Part shown: positions 1 through 5,531 of the stretch, piece after piece | Position numbering within the stretch: position 1 is the stretch's first letter | Layout of the letters: each line of letters begins with the position of its first letter | From: JANXUC01 sp043749225 | GTDB lineage: Bacteria > Acidobacteriota > Terriglobia > Terriglobales > Acidobacteriaceae | NCBI GenBank assembly: GCA_043749225.1 | Contig: JAYVEP010000072.1 | Coordinates: 1 to 5,559 of the forward strand | Direction: 5' to 3' | DNA length: 5,559 bases | Program-made: the position numbers and the translations under genes | Notes under the pieces: generated by a model | What the model was told of the DNA's origin: nothing | Seen by the model: only the letters and a program-made list of their open reading frames with translations | Databases searched by the model: none

Positions 1-66
1 CCCAAAGGAGCGGTCGCGCGCTGGGATGGGAACCAAGAGAAACCCACCGGTGTCAGTAAACACTAG
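1..66 (+). CDS. Possible C-terminal tail of an upstream gene (partial)
   Basis: Frame 1 is open from the first base of the window to a TAG at 64-66 and would encode 21 residues, PKGAVARWDGNQEKPTGVSKH. The composition is compatible with a real hydrophilic C-terminus, and a hairpin follows 11 bases after the stop, as often happens at a gene end. However, the other two forward frames are also open over this short stretch (to about 57 and 117), so the frame choice is a guess. No family can be recognised from so few residues. Confidence 0.3.
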   Translation, partial: PKGAVARWDGNQEKPTGVSKH

Positions 67-77
67 CGTTCGTGTGG

Positions 78-97
78 CAGCGGAGCTTGCTCCGCTG
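78..97. repeat. Perfect 9-bp palindrome with 2-base loop
   Basis: CAGCGGAGC at 78-86 and GCTCCGCTG at 89-97 are exact reverse complements around TT. The design, a GC-rich stem with a two-base loop, resembles the hairpin at 2778-2797 in the intergenic repeat island. There is no T-run after it, so it is not a classical intrinsic terminator, although it could still end or stabilise a transcript from the left. It may be a REP-like dispersed repeat. Confidence 0.6.
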
Positions 98-102
98 AGC
101 TC

Positions 103-131
103 TTGACTGTCCAGATGCAAAAACTTGTAAA
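103..131 (+). promoter_or_regulatory. Candidate sigma-70-type promoter for the DUF4139 gene
   Basis: TTGACT at 103-108 matches five of six bases of the -35 consensus. With a 17-base spacer it is followed by TGTAAA at 126-131, a four-of-six match to the -10 consensus in an A/T-rich patch. Transcription would start near 138, giving a leader of about 75 bases. An alternative is TAAGAT at 173-178 with TTCCCA at 151-156. Neither is strong, and the call rests on position and hexamer match only. Confidence 0.3.
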
Positions 132-200
132 TCACCAAATCCCGCAATATTTCCCACGAACCCCGTTCCATTTAAGATCGAATCCCGCATCCAAGCGCCC

Positions 201-206
201 AGGAGG
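201..206 (+). promoter_or_regulatory. Strong Shine-Dalgarno AGGAGG for the DUF4139 gene
   Basis: A full AGGAGG lies six bases upstream of the ATG at 213. This fixes the start codon and agrees with the signal peptide that begins there. It contrasts with the next large gene, which has no recognisable Shine-Dalgarno sequence. Confidence 0.85.
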
Positions 207-212
207 AACTCC

Positions 213-2603
213 ATGCCCCGCCCACTCGTTACGATCTTGCTAACTCTCGCACTCACGCTCGCCGTTCAAACAGAAGCTCACGCCCAGTCCGACCTCGGCC
301 GCCTGCCCGTTAAACGCGTCGTCCTCTACAAAAATGGCGTCGGATATTTCGAACACTCCACCCACGTTCACGGCACGCAGGAACTCAACATTGACTTCAC
401 CACCGCGCAACTCAACGATGTGCTCAAGTCGCTCACGGTTGTCGATCTCGGCGAGGGCCGCATTTCCTCCGTCCGCTACAACTCCATCGCGCCGCTCAGC
501 GAGCGCCTCAAAGGCCTGCGCCTGCCCTTCGGAGAAGATGTAGATCGCGATGCTTTCCTTAAGGCTCTCCGAGGCGCACGCGTCGATGTCAAAAGTGGAA
601 CAGCCACAGCCAGCGGCAAACTTCTCAGTGTTGAGAAAGTGAAACATCAAAACGCCAAAGGGGAAGACCTCTACGAAACCACCGAATTCGCCATCGTTAC
701 CGACTCCGGCGAAATGCGCAGTTTCGTCCTCAGCCCCGCCGTTTCCGTGCATCTCGCCGATCACGAACTCACCGGAGAAGTCGGACGCTACCTCGACCTC
801 GTCGGCTCCTCGCGCGCCCGCGATCTCCGCCGCATGACCATCACCGCCACCGGCGACGGCGACCGCAACGTCTTCGTCAGCTACATCAGCGAGGTGCCCA
901 TCTGGAAGAGCACCTACCGCATCATTCTTTCGGAAAAATATCCCGGCAAGCCGCTGCTGCAAGGCTGGGCCATCATCGACAACACCATTGGCGAAGACTG
1001 GAAGGACGTGCATCTCTCGCTGGTAGCAGGCGCGCCGCAGAGTTTCGTGCAAAACATTTCCCAGCCACAGTACACCCGCCGTCCGGAGATCGCGCTGCCG
1101 CAATCCGTGATGCTGACGCCGCAATCGCATGAGGCGACGCAGGAAAACGGGAACACAGAGATCATAACGAAAAGTGGAACAGGGTCAGGAGGCGGTATCG
1201 GAAGTGGTTCCGGAGGTGGCGTAGGATACGGCAACGGCGTGTACAGAGTTGGAGCCGGCGTAGCTACCACCGCGCTGGAAGGCACCGTGAAAGACTCCTC
1301 GGGAGCGGTCGTCCAGGGCGCCCGCGTCAGCGTTCACAACGAAGAAACAGGGGTGTCGCAGGTCGCGATCACGGATCGCAACGGTCAATATCGATTCACC
1401 AACATTCAGGCCGGGAACTCATCGATTCTGGTTACCTCGCCCGGTTTCCAACGCTACGAACTCAGCAATTTTTATCTGGGCGTCGGTCGTACAAATGAAA
1501 TCCACGCGATGCTTCAAGTTGGTGCCGCAACGACAAGCGTTGAGGTAACTTCGTCGGCTCCGAGCCTCAATACCGAGACAGCATCCGTCTCTTCGCTTGC
1601 GAATCGCCAAGCCAGCGAGGCCGAAGGTAAGTCCACCGGAGACTTTTACGAGTACGACCTAAAGCAGACCATCACAATTGGCAAGAACCAGTCTGCACTC
1701 GTGCCTATCGTCCAAGCGCATCTGGATGTTGAAAAAGTCACGCTCTGGAACGCCGATTCTGTCCCGCTTCACGCTCTCTGGGTTAAGAACACCAGCGGCC
1801 AAACTCTCGATTCGGGCAGTTTCAACATCATCGAAGACGAAACTTTCGCGGGGGAAGGCTTGATCGAAGTGCTGCATCCCAACGAGCGCCGTCTGCTTTC
1901 CTACGCGGGCGATCCCGCCGTTCACGTCAAGGTCGAAGGAGACTCCGACGAAAAATCCTTCAGCCACGTCGAAATTGCCAAGGGCGTGATGACCATGACC
2001 AAGGAGCAGCGCGAAACCAAGAAATACACAATCCGAAACGCCGACACAACTCCCCGGGTCGTCGTAATCGAACACCCTACGCAGGAAGACTGGAAACTCA
2101 CCGGCGCGACCCCCAAATCGGAAGAGTCGACCGAGTCGTTTTATCGCTTCCGCGTGAGCGTGGAACCGGGCAAGACCGCGGAACTCACGGTCGAAGAATC
2201 TCACCCCGATGACACGATCCTGCAGCTTACCAACCTCGACGACAAGACGGTCGCATTGCTGGTTGAGCAGAAGCGTATGACGCCCGCCATGAAGCAGGTC
2301 TTCGACAAAGTTCTCGCGCAAAAAGAAAAAGTTCGTGACCTCGACCGCCAAATCAACGAACGCAACCAGGAAACCAACCAGATCAACACCGACCAGGCCC
2401 GCCTGCGCGAAAACATGAAAGCTCTCAAAGGCAGCGCCGAAGAGAAAGCTCTCGTCATGCGCTACACGCACCAGCTCGACAGCCAGGAAGACCGCCTAGC
2501 AGCTCTCCGAAAAGAAATCGCCGACCTGCAAGCGCAACGCAATCAAGCCAACGCCGAACTCGAACGCATGGTGCTGGATGTGAATGTGGACGAAAAGTTC
2601 TAG
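213..2603 (+). CDS. Secreted DUF4139 protein split by a carboxypeptidase-regulatory-like domain
   Basis: A 796-residue exported protein of unknown function. Residues 1-24 form a signal peptide (hydrophobic LVTILLTLALTLAV, likely signal peptidase I cleavage after AHA, before QSD). Residues 30-190 form an N-terminal domain beginning LPVKRVVLYKNGVGYFEH. The DUF4139 signature begins near 225, with VPIWKSTYRIIL and the hallmark NTIGEDWKDVHLSLVAGAP at 257-275. It is then interrupted by a low-complexity and Gly-rich segment (about 285-350) and a carboxypeptidase-regulatory-like beta domain (about 355-440). It resumes at about 475 (FYEYDLKQTITIGKNQSALVP) and runs to about 660, including YTIRNADTTPRVVVIEHP and EDWKL. 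Residues 685-785 are charged and heptad-like, a predicted coiled coil. There is no cell-wall anchor, C-terminal membrane segment or lipobox cysteine, so a periplasmic or secreted location is inferred. Start chosen by AGGAGG and signal peptide. Family assignment is from remembered motifs. Confidence 0.88.
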   Translation: MPRPLVTILLTLALTLAVQTEAHAQSDLGRLPVKRVVLYKNGVGYFEHSTHVHGTQELNIDFTTAQLNDVLKSLTVVDLGEGRISSVRYNSIAPLSERLKGLRLPFGEDVDRDAFLKALRGARVDVKSGTATASGKLLSVEKVKHQNAKGEDLYETTEFAIVTDSGEMRSFVLSPAVSVHLADHELTGEVGRYLDLVGSSRARDLRRMTITATGDGDRNVFVSYISEVPIWKSTYRIILSEKYPGKPLLQGWAIIDNTIGEDWKDVHLSLVAGAPQSFVQNISQPQYTRRPEIALPQSVMLTPQSHEATQENGNTEIITKSGTGSGGGIGSGSGGGVGYGNGVYRVGAGVATTALEGTVKDSSGAVVQGARVSVHNEETGVSQVAITDRNGQYRFTNIQAGNSSILVTSPGFQRYELSNFYLGVGRTNEIHAMLQVGAATTSVEVTSSAPSLNTETASVSSLANRQASEAEGKSTGDFYEYDLKQTITIGKNQSALVPIVQAHLDVEKVTLWNADSVPLHALWVKNTSGQTLDSGSFNIIEDETFAGEGLIEVLHPNERRLLSYAGDPAVHVKVEGDSDEKSFSHVEIAKGVMTMTKEQRETKKYTIRNADTTPRVVVIEHPTQEDWKLTGATPKSEESTESFYRFRVSVEPGKTAELTVEESHPDDTILQLTNLDDKTVALLVEQKRMTPAMKQVFDKVLAQKEKVRDLDRQINERNQETNQINTDQARLRENMKALKGSAEEKALVMRYTHQLDSQEDRLAALRKEIADLQAQRNQANAELERMVLDVNVDEKF
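1170..1610 (+). other. Gly-rich linker plus carboxypeptidase-regulatory-like domain inserted in DUF4139
   Basis: This sub-region of the DUF4139 gene encodes residues 320-466. Residues 321-342 are a Gly/Ser-rich linker. Residues 355-436 read LEGTVKDSSGAVVQGARVSV, then TDRNGQYRFTNIQAG, then a SPGFQRY strand and an LQVGA strand. This is the pattern of carboxypeptidase-regulatory-like beta-sandwich domains (G-V-D-G-A-V-GA-V, then T-D-x-G-Y-F-x-L-x-G). The tail VEVTSSAPSLNTETASVSS resembles the stretch after this domain in Oar-like TonB-dependent receptors. Codons such as ATA, AGT, AGA, GTA and GGA/GGT are more frequent here than in the flanking gene, which prefers C-ending codons. The boundaries are approximate. 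Confidence 0.75.
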
Positions 2604-2635
2604 GAAAGCTGAAGTAGTTGAAAACGCCCTATAAG

Positions 2636-2740
2636 TTTGTCATTCCGAAACGGCTCCATCGTGAGGAATCTGCTATTTCTCTTAACTGGAAGGGAACGCA
2701 AAAGCAGATCCCTCACGATAAGGCTGTTCGGGATGACAAA
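2636..2740. repeat. Long imperfect palindrome (TTTGTCATTCCGAA type)
   Basis: Outer arms: TTTGTCATTCCGAA at 2636-2649 pairs with TTCGGGATGACAAA at 2727-2740, with one mismatch that would be a G-U pair in RNA. Inner arms: ATCGTGAGGAATCTGCT at 2658-2674 pairs with AGCAGATCCCTCACGAT at 2703-2719, again with one mismatch. The whole 105-base unit would fold as one long hairpin. It starts 32 bases after the DUF4139 stop codon, so it could act at the end of that transcript. It resembles a dispersed intergenic repeat I remember from acidobacterial genomes. Copy number cannot be judged from a single copy. Confidence 0.75.
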
Positions 2741-2777
2741 TTTCTTAGAGCGTGTTTCATAAATGCTCTGCGGGAAG

Positions 2778-2797
2778 GGCACGACTTCAGTCGTGCC
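2778..2797. repeat. Perfect 9-bp hairpin inside the MITE-like element
   Basis: GGCACGACT at 2778-2786 and AGTCGTGCC at 2789-2797 are exact reverse complements around a TC loop. Its neighbour GGGCTTTAGCCC (2818-2829) is a second, shorter hairpin with a 5-bp stem. Together they resemble a REP-type pair (on the - strand, GGGGCTAAAGCCC followed by GGCACGACTGAAGTCGTGCC) that I remember as frequent in acidobacterial intergenic DNA. That memory has not been checked. Confidence 0.65.
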
Positions 2798-2817
2798 GCT
2801 AGACCCACATAGAACAA

Positions 2818-2829
2818 GGGCTTTAGCCC
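2818..2829. repeat. Short hairpin GGGCTTTAGCCC
   Basis: GGGCT and AGCCC form a 5-bp stem around TT. It lies 20 bases after the larger hairpin at 2778-2797 and inside the same inverted-repeat element. It is too short to act alone as a terminator and has no T-run. Confidence 0.5.
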
Positions 2830-2928
2830 CTGAGGTACGACTTAACGGTGCTGAAGGTATTTATGAAACACGCTCTAGAAATTCCCACCTGCCGCAGAGA
2901 ACGTTCCGTTACTAAAACCCGAGGGTGC

Positions 2929-2965
2929 CCCGCCTTCCTGCGCGTTCTTTGCGAAGTAAGGTGGG
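2929..2965. repeat. Imperfect palindrome (GTGCCCCGCCTT type)
   Basis: CCCGCCTTCCTGCGC at 2929-2943 pairs with GCGAAGTAAGGTGGG at 2951-2965 at 12 of 15 positions, with a 7-base loop. The context GGGTGCCCCGCC...GGTGGGATGAA resembles another dispersed repeat class known to me from acidobacterial intergenic regions. The unit may extend leftwards to about 2920. It is a third, sequence-distinct palindrome in the same gap. Confidence 0.55.
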
Positions 2966-2992
2966 ATGAAACAAAATCTCCCCACCCAAACG

Positions 2993-3081
2993 ATTGTCAT
3001 TCTGAGCGCAGCGAAGAATCCCTTTCGCTACGAACGCTCTCGCAACAAATAGGGATGTTTCGCTTCGCTCAGCGTGATAAT
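2993..3081. repeat. Imperfect palindrome (GTCATTCTGAGCGCAGCGAAGAATC type)
   Basis: The 30-base arms at 2993-3022 and 3052-3081 are inverted copies of each other with 24 of 30 positions matching. The core CTGAGCG...AGCGAA is fully conserved apart from one base. When translated, this repeat gives the familiar false peptide CHSERSEES...RFAQRD, which turns up as spurious hypothetical proteins in many bacterial genomes. That supports its identity as a widespread dispersed repeat rather than a gene. Confidence 0.75.
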
Positions 3082-3108
3082 TGATGTTTTGGGCAAGTTC
3101 GCGTGTTG

Positions 3109-3136
3109 CCGATAGCCGACAGCCGACAGCCGACGG
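3109..3136. repeat. Four tandem 7-bp units (CCGACAG)
   Basis: The units are CCGATAG, CCGACAG, CCGACAG and CCGACGG at 3109-3115, 3116-3122, 3123-3129 and 3130-3136, followed by a partial CCGC. It lies 31 bases upstream of the LptC start codon, where a promoter would be expected, so changes in unit number could alter promoter spacing. That consequence is speculation. Confidence 0.7.
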
Positions 3137-3167
3137 CCGCTCTTCCCTTTCCGCTAGACTATCCCCA

Positions 3168-5531
3168 ATGGCCTTCGCTGTCCCTCGTCTACGCCGTTGG
3201 ATCGCCTTCGCCGCCGTGCTTGCGATAGCAACGGTAGGAGGTTTCTACGCCTACGCGCGCTGGCGGGTCACCATCGCGATTCGAATGCTCCCGGCCAAAC
3301 TGGAAAAACTTGGCGTTGAAGTCAAAGAAACTGCCGAGGATTTCACCATCTCAAAATCCGAAGGCGGACGCACCCTCTTCAGCATCCACGGCAGCAAGCT
3401 TTTTGAATACAAGGGAGGTCGAGCCCAACTCCACAACGTCACCGTAACGGTGTATGGCAAAGACGCCAGCCGCTACGACCAAATCTCCGGCGCAGATTTC
3501 GAATACGACAAAGACTCCGGCAACATTTCCGCGCGCGGCCCCGTTACCATCGACCTCGTCGCGAACCCCAAAGGCCTGCTGCACGCCGATCAAGCGCCTC
3601 CTGAAGATCTGAAAGACCCCCTGCACATCCGGACCAGCGGCTTAGTCTTCAATCAAAAAACAGGCAATGCCTACACCCACGACAAAGTTGAGTTCAGCAT
3701 GGCCACCGCCAGTGGCGGAGCCAACGGCGCTACCTACGATTCGAAATCCGGCGTGCTGGTGTTGGAACGCGATATCCGCATCACGACCACCGGCCCCAGC
3801 GCCGCCGACCTTACAGCGAGCCATGGACGCATCACGAAAGAGCCGCTTCGCGTTTATCTAGACCACACGCATCTGGTTCATGCCGCACAGCAAATCGACG
3901 CCCAGAACGTGACGTTATTCCTCAGCGGCGACAACACCATCGAGCGCATTCTGGGCGAGGGCAAGGTTCACGTGCAGGCGCGCGGCGCTACAAGTCTCGA
4001 GCTGAATTCGGAACGCGCGGAACTGTTTCTCGCTGGCAAGAATGACCAGTTACGGCAAGCCATTGTCTCTGGCAACGTGGTCGTCACCACCACTGGCGGT
4101 CAGAACACCGAAGGCACGGCGGGAAGAATTGTCTTTGACTTCGCCGGAAACACCTTGCTCACGAAGGCCCACGCCCAAGATGGCGTCAGGCTGATCCAGA
4201 AACCCTCAACGCCAGCCGCAGACCCAGCCGGAGTGAAGACAACCTCGGCCGCACAGCAAGTCGAGATTGCCGCCGACGCCATGGACTTCTTCGCCGAAGG
4301 TGGTCGCCATCTCTCTCGCGCGGAAACGCTGGGCGCGGGACAGATTACCCTCTCCCCACCCAACGGCCAAGCCGGACAGGTCACTCGTGTCAACGCCGGA
4401 CAGTTCATCGCGCAGTTTGACGCGAAGAATCGTATGCAAACTCTGCATGGCGCGCCGCAGGCCACCATCACGACCATCACTCCGGGCCAGACTGACCGCG
4501 TTAGTTCCAGCTCGACCTTGGACGTTGCCTTCAAGCCCCAGGGAGGCATCGACAGCATCCTGCAGCAAGGCGACGTCCACTACCGCGACAGCGACCGCCA
4601 AGCCTTCGCTGCCCAAGCTCGCTTTACGCTGGCCGACAAGATGATCGTTCTCACCGGCTCTCCTCGCGTAACTGGACAGGGGCTGACAACAACAGCACAA
4701 ACCTTGCGTCTGAATCGCGAATCCGGCGAAGCCGTGGCGGATGGGAACGTCAAGAGCACCTACAGCGAACTCAAGCCGCAACCGGGGGGCGCGTTGCTGG
4801 CGTCCTCCGATCCGATCCACGTTACGGCGGCGCGCATGACGGCGAAACGTGAATCCGGTACAGCGTTTTACTCTGGCACGGCGCGACTCTGGCAGGGGCC
4901 TAATATTGTTTCGGCGGCCACGATCACCTTTGATCGTGAGCACCGCGCCATGCTCGCTGAGGGCGGAGCTGGGGCTGTGAGCACGTCAGGGGCCAAACAA
5001 TCGACTGGCGACACCTCCCAAGCTCTTAGCAGGCCATCCCAGTCGGTGACCACCGTCCTGGTTCAGACCGGCGCGGACCACAAAACCACTCTCGTCACCA
5101 TCACCTCCACCCGCCTGACCTATGTCGACGCCGACCGGCGCATTCAATTCGAGGGCGGAGTGACCATGCAAGGCTCCGACGCAACCATCACCAGCCGCGA
5201 GCTGGATGTGACGCTGGCGAAATCCGGGCCAGCCGTATCGACTCAAGCCTCATCGAATCAGGCAGTTGGCACACCAAGCCGCCTCGAAAGAGCGGTTGCC
5301 AGCGGCAATGTCGTGATCCAGCAGCAAACCCGCAAAGCGACTGGAGAATCATTGGTTTACGAGGTTTCCGAGGATAAATTCACCCTGACGGGCGGACCGC
5401 CGAGCATTTTTGATGCCGAACGAGGCAAAATCACCGGCGGTTCGTTGACTTTCTTTAGGCACGATGATAGGGTCGTCGTGGAAGGGAAGGCTAACTCCCC
5501 TGTTATCACGCACACCCGAATGGCACGCTAA
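3168..5531 (+). CDS. lptC: LptC-type LPS export protein fused to multiple OstA/LptA-like repeats
   Basis: A 787-residue inner-membrane-anchored periplasmic protein of the lipopolysaccharide transport (Lpt) bridge. Residues 7-10 are basic (RLRR), and 11-30 are one hydrophobic segment, giving an N-in, C-periplasm topology. Residues about 60-205 resemble LptC (SKSEGGRTLFSIHGSKLFEYKGG-type strand; later LHIRTSGLVFNQKTGNAYT and the DSKSGVLVLERDIRI end). Beta strands with a recurring G-N-V-type turn follow, at 263 (GEGKVHV), 300 (VSGNVVV), 466 (QQGDVHY), 524 (ADGNVKS), 661 (FEGGVTM) and 711 (ASGNVVI). The end, YEVSEDKFTLTGGPPSIFDAERGKITGG, is LptA-like. LptC and LptA are each under 200 residues in E. 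coli, so this is a long fusion. Low-complexity linkers lie near 341-362, 602-628 and 684-704. The frame is open to TTG 3081, but those codons translate the repeats. ATG 3168 directly precedes the membrane anchor, though no Shine-Dalgarno is visible. Confidence 0.85.
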   Translation: MAFAVPRLRRWIAFAAVLAIATVGGFYAYARWRVTIAIRMLPAKLEKLGVEVKETAEDFTISKSEGGRTLFSIHGSKLFEYKGGRAQLHNVTVTVYGKDASRYDQISGADFEYDKDSGNISARGPVTIDLVANPKGLLHADQAPPEDLKDPLHIRTSGLVFNQKTGNAYTHDKVEFSMATASGGANGATYDSKSGVLVLERDIRITTTGPSAADLTASHGRITKEPLRVYLDHTHLVHAAQQIDAQNVTLFLSGDNTIERILGEGKVHVQARGATSLELNSERAELFLAGKNDQLRQAIVSGNVVVTTTGGQNTEGTAGRIVFDFAGNTLLTKAHAQDGVRLIQKPSTPAADPAGVKTTSAAQQVEIAADAMDFFAEGGRHLSRAETLGAGQITLSPPNGQAGQVTRVNAGQFIAQFDAKNRMQTLHGAPQATITTITPGQTDRVSSSSTLDVAFKPQGGIDSILQQGDVHYRDSDRQAFAAQARFTLADKMIVLTGSPRVTGQGLTTTAQTLRLNRESGEAVADGNVKSTYSELKPQPGGALLASSDPIHVTAARMTAKRESGTAFYSGTARLWQGPNIVSAATITFDREHRAMLAEGGAGAVSTSGAKQSTGDTSQALSRPSQSVTTVLVQTGADHKTTLVTITSTRLTYVDADRRIQFEGGVTMQGSDATITSRELDVTLAKSGPAVSTQASSNQAVGTPSRLERAVASGNVVIQQQTRKATGESLVYEVSEDKFTLTGGPPSIFDAERGKITGGSLTFFRHDDRVVVEGKANSPVITHTRMAR

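Larger units (their letters stand above)
2746..2877. mobile_element. MITE-like element, 17-bp perfect terminal inverted repeats flanked by TA
   Basis: GAGCGTGTTTCATAAAT at 2748-2764 is exactly repeated in inverted form as ATTTATGAAACACGCTC at 2859-2875. Each end is flanked by TA (2746-2747 and 2876-2877), so the perfect match is 19 bases. The 128-base element is too small for a transposase and encodes none, which fits a miniature inverted-repeat element mobilised in trans. From general knowledge, some IS5-family groups have ends starting GAGCG or GAGCC and duplicate TA or a short TA-containing site, so that family is a reasonable candidate parent. This is inference. The interior holds two smaller hairpins. 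An alternative reading is a large REP-like palindrome with no transposition history. Confidence 0.55.

Noticed and set aside
240..1130. 296-codon - strand open frame opposite the DUF4139 gene
   Set aside because: It is an antisense shadow produced by the C-rich third positions of the real gene. The + strand frame has the ribosome binding site, signal peptide and family motifs.
1659..2471. 270-codon - strand open frame opposite the DUF4139 C-terminal half
   Set aside because: It is a shadow of the + strand gene. Its F/V-rich translation mirrors the GAA/GAC/AAC-rich coiled coil and shows no recognisable domain.
2604..2635. Intrinsic terminator directly after the DUF4139 stop codon
   Set aside because: No GC-rich stem followed by a T-run is present in these bases. 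The first palindrome begins at 2636 and also lacks a proper T-run.
2600..2782. 60-residue - strand open frame
   Set aside because: It is the reverse translation of the first palindrome and one end of the MITE-like element, with no independent coding evidence.
2618..2812. 64-residue + strand open frame (MKTPYKFVIPKRL...)
   Set aside because: It lies wholly inside the palindromic repeat at 2636-2740 and the MITE-like element. The sequence is explained by those repeats, and there is no good ribosome binding site.
2636..3081. CRISPR array
   Set aside because: The repeats are palindromes of different sequence, not regularly spaced direct repeats with unique spacers, and no cas gene is in the window.
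2848..3084. 78-residue + strand open frame containing CHSERSEES and RFAQRD
   Set aside because: This is the well-known false translation of the GTCATTCTGAGCGCAGCGAAGAATC repeat. The frame crosses three unrelated repeats.
3081..3167. 29-codon N-terminal extension of the LptC/LptA frame from TTG 3081 or ATG 3084
   Set aside because: These codons translate the end of a palindrome and the 7-bp tandem repeat. The extension would place polar residues before an otherwise typical basic N-terminus and membrane anchor.
4206..4943. 245-codon - strand open frame opposite the LptC/LptA gene
   Set aside because: It is an antisense shadow. The translation is R/G/A-rich without family motifs, and the + strand frame carries consistent OstA-type repeats across the same interval.
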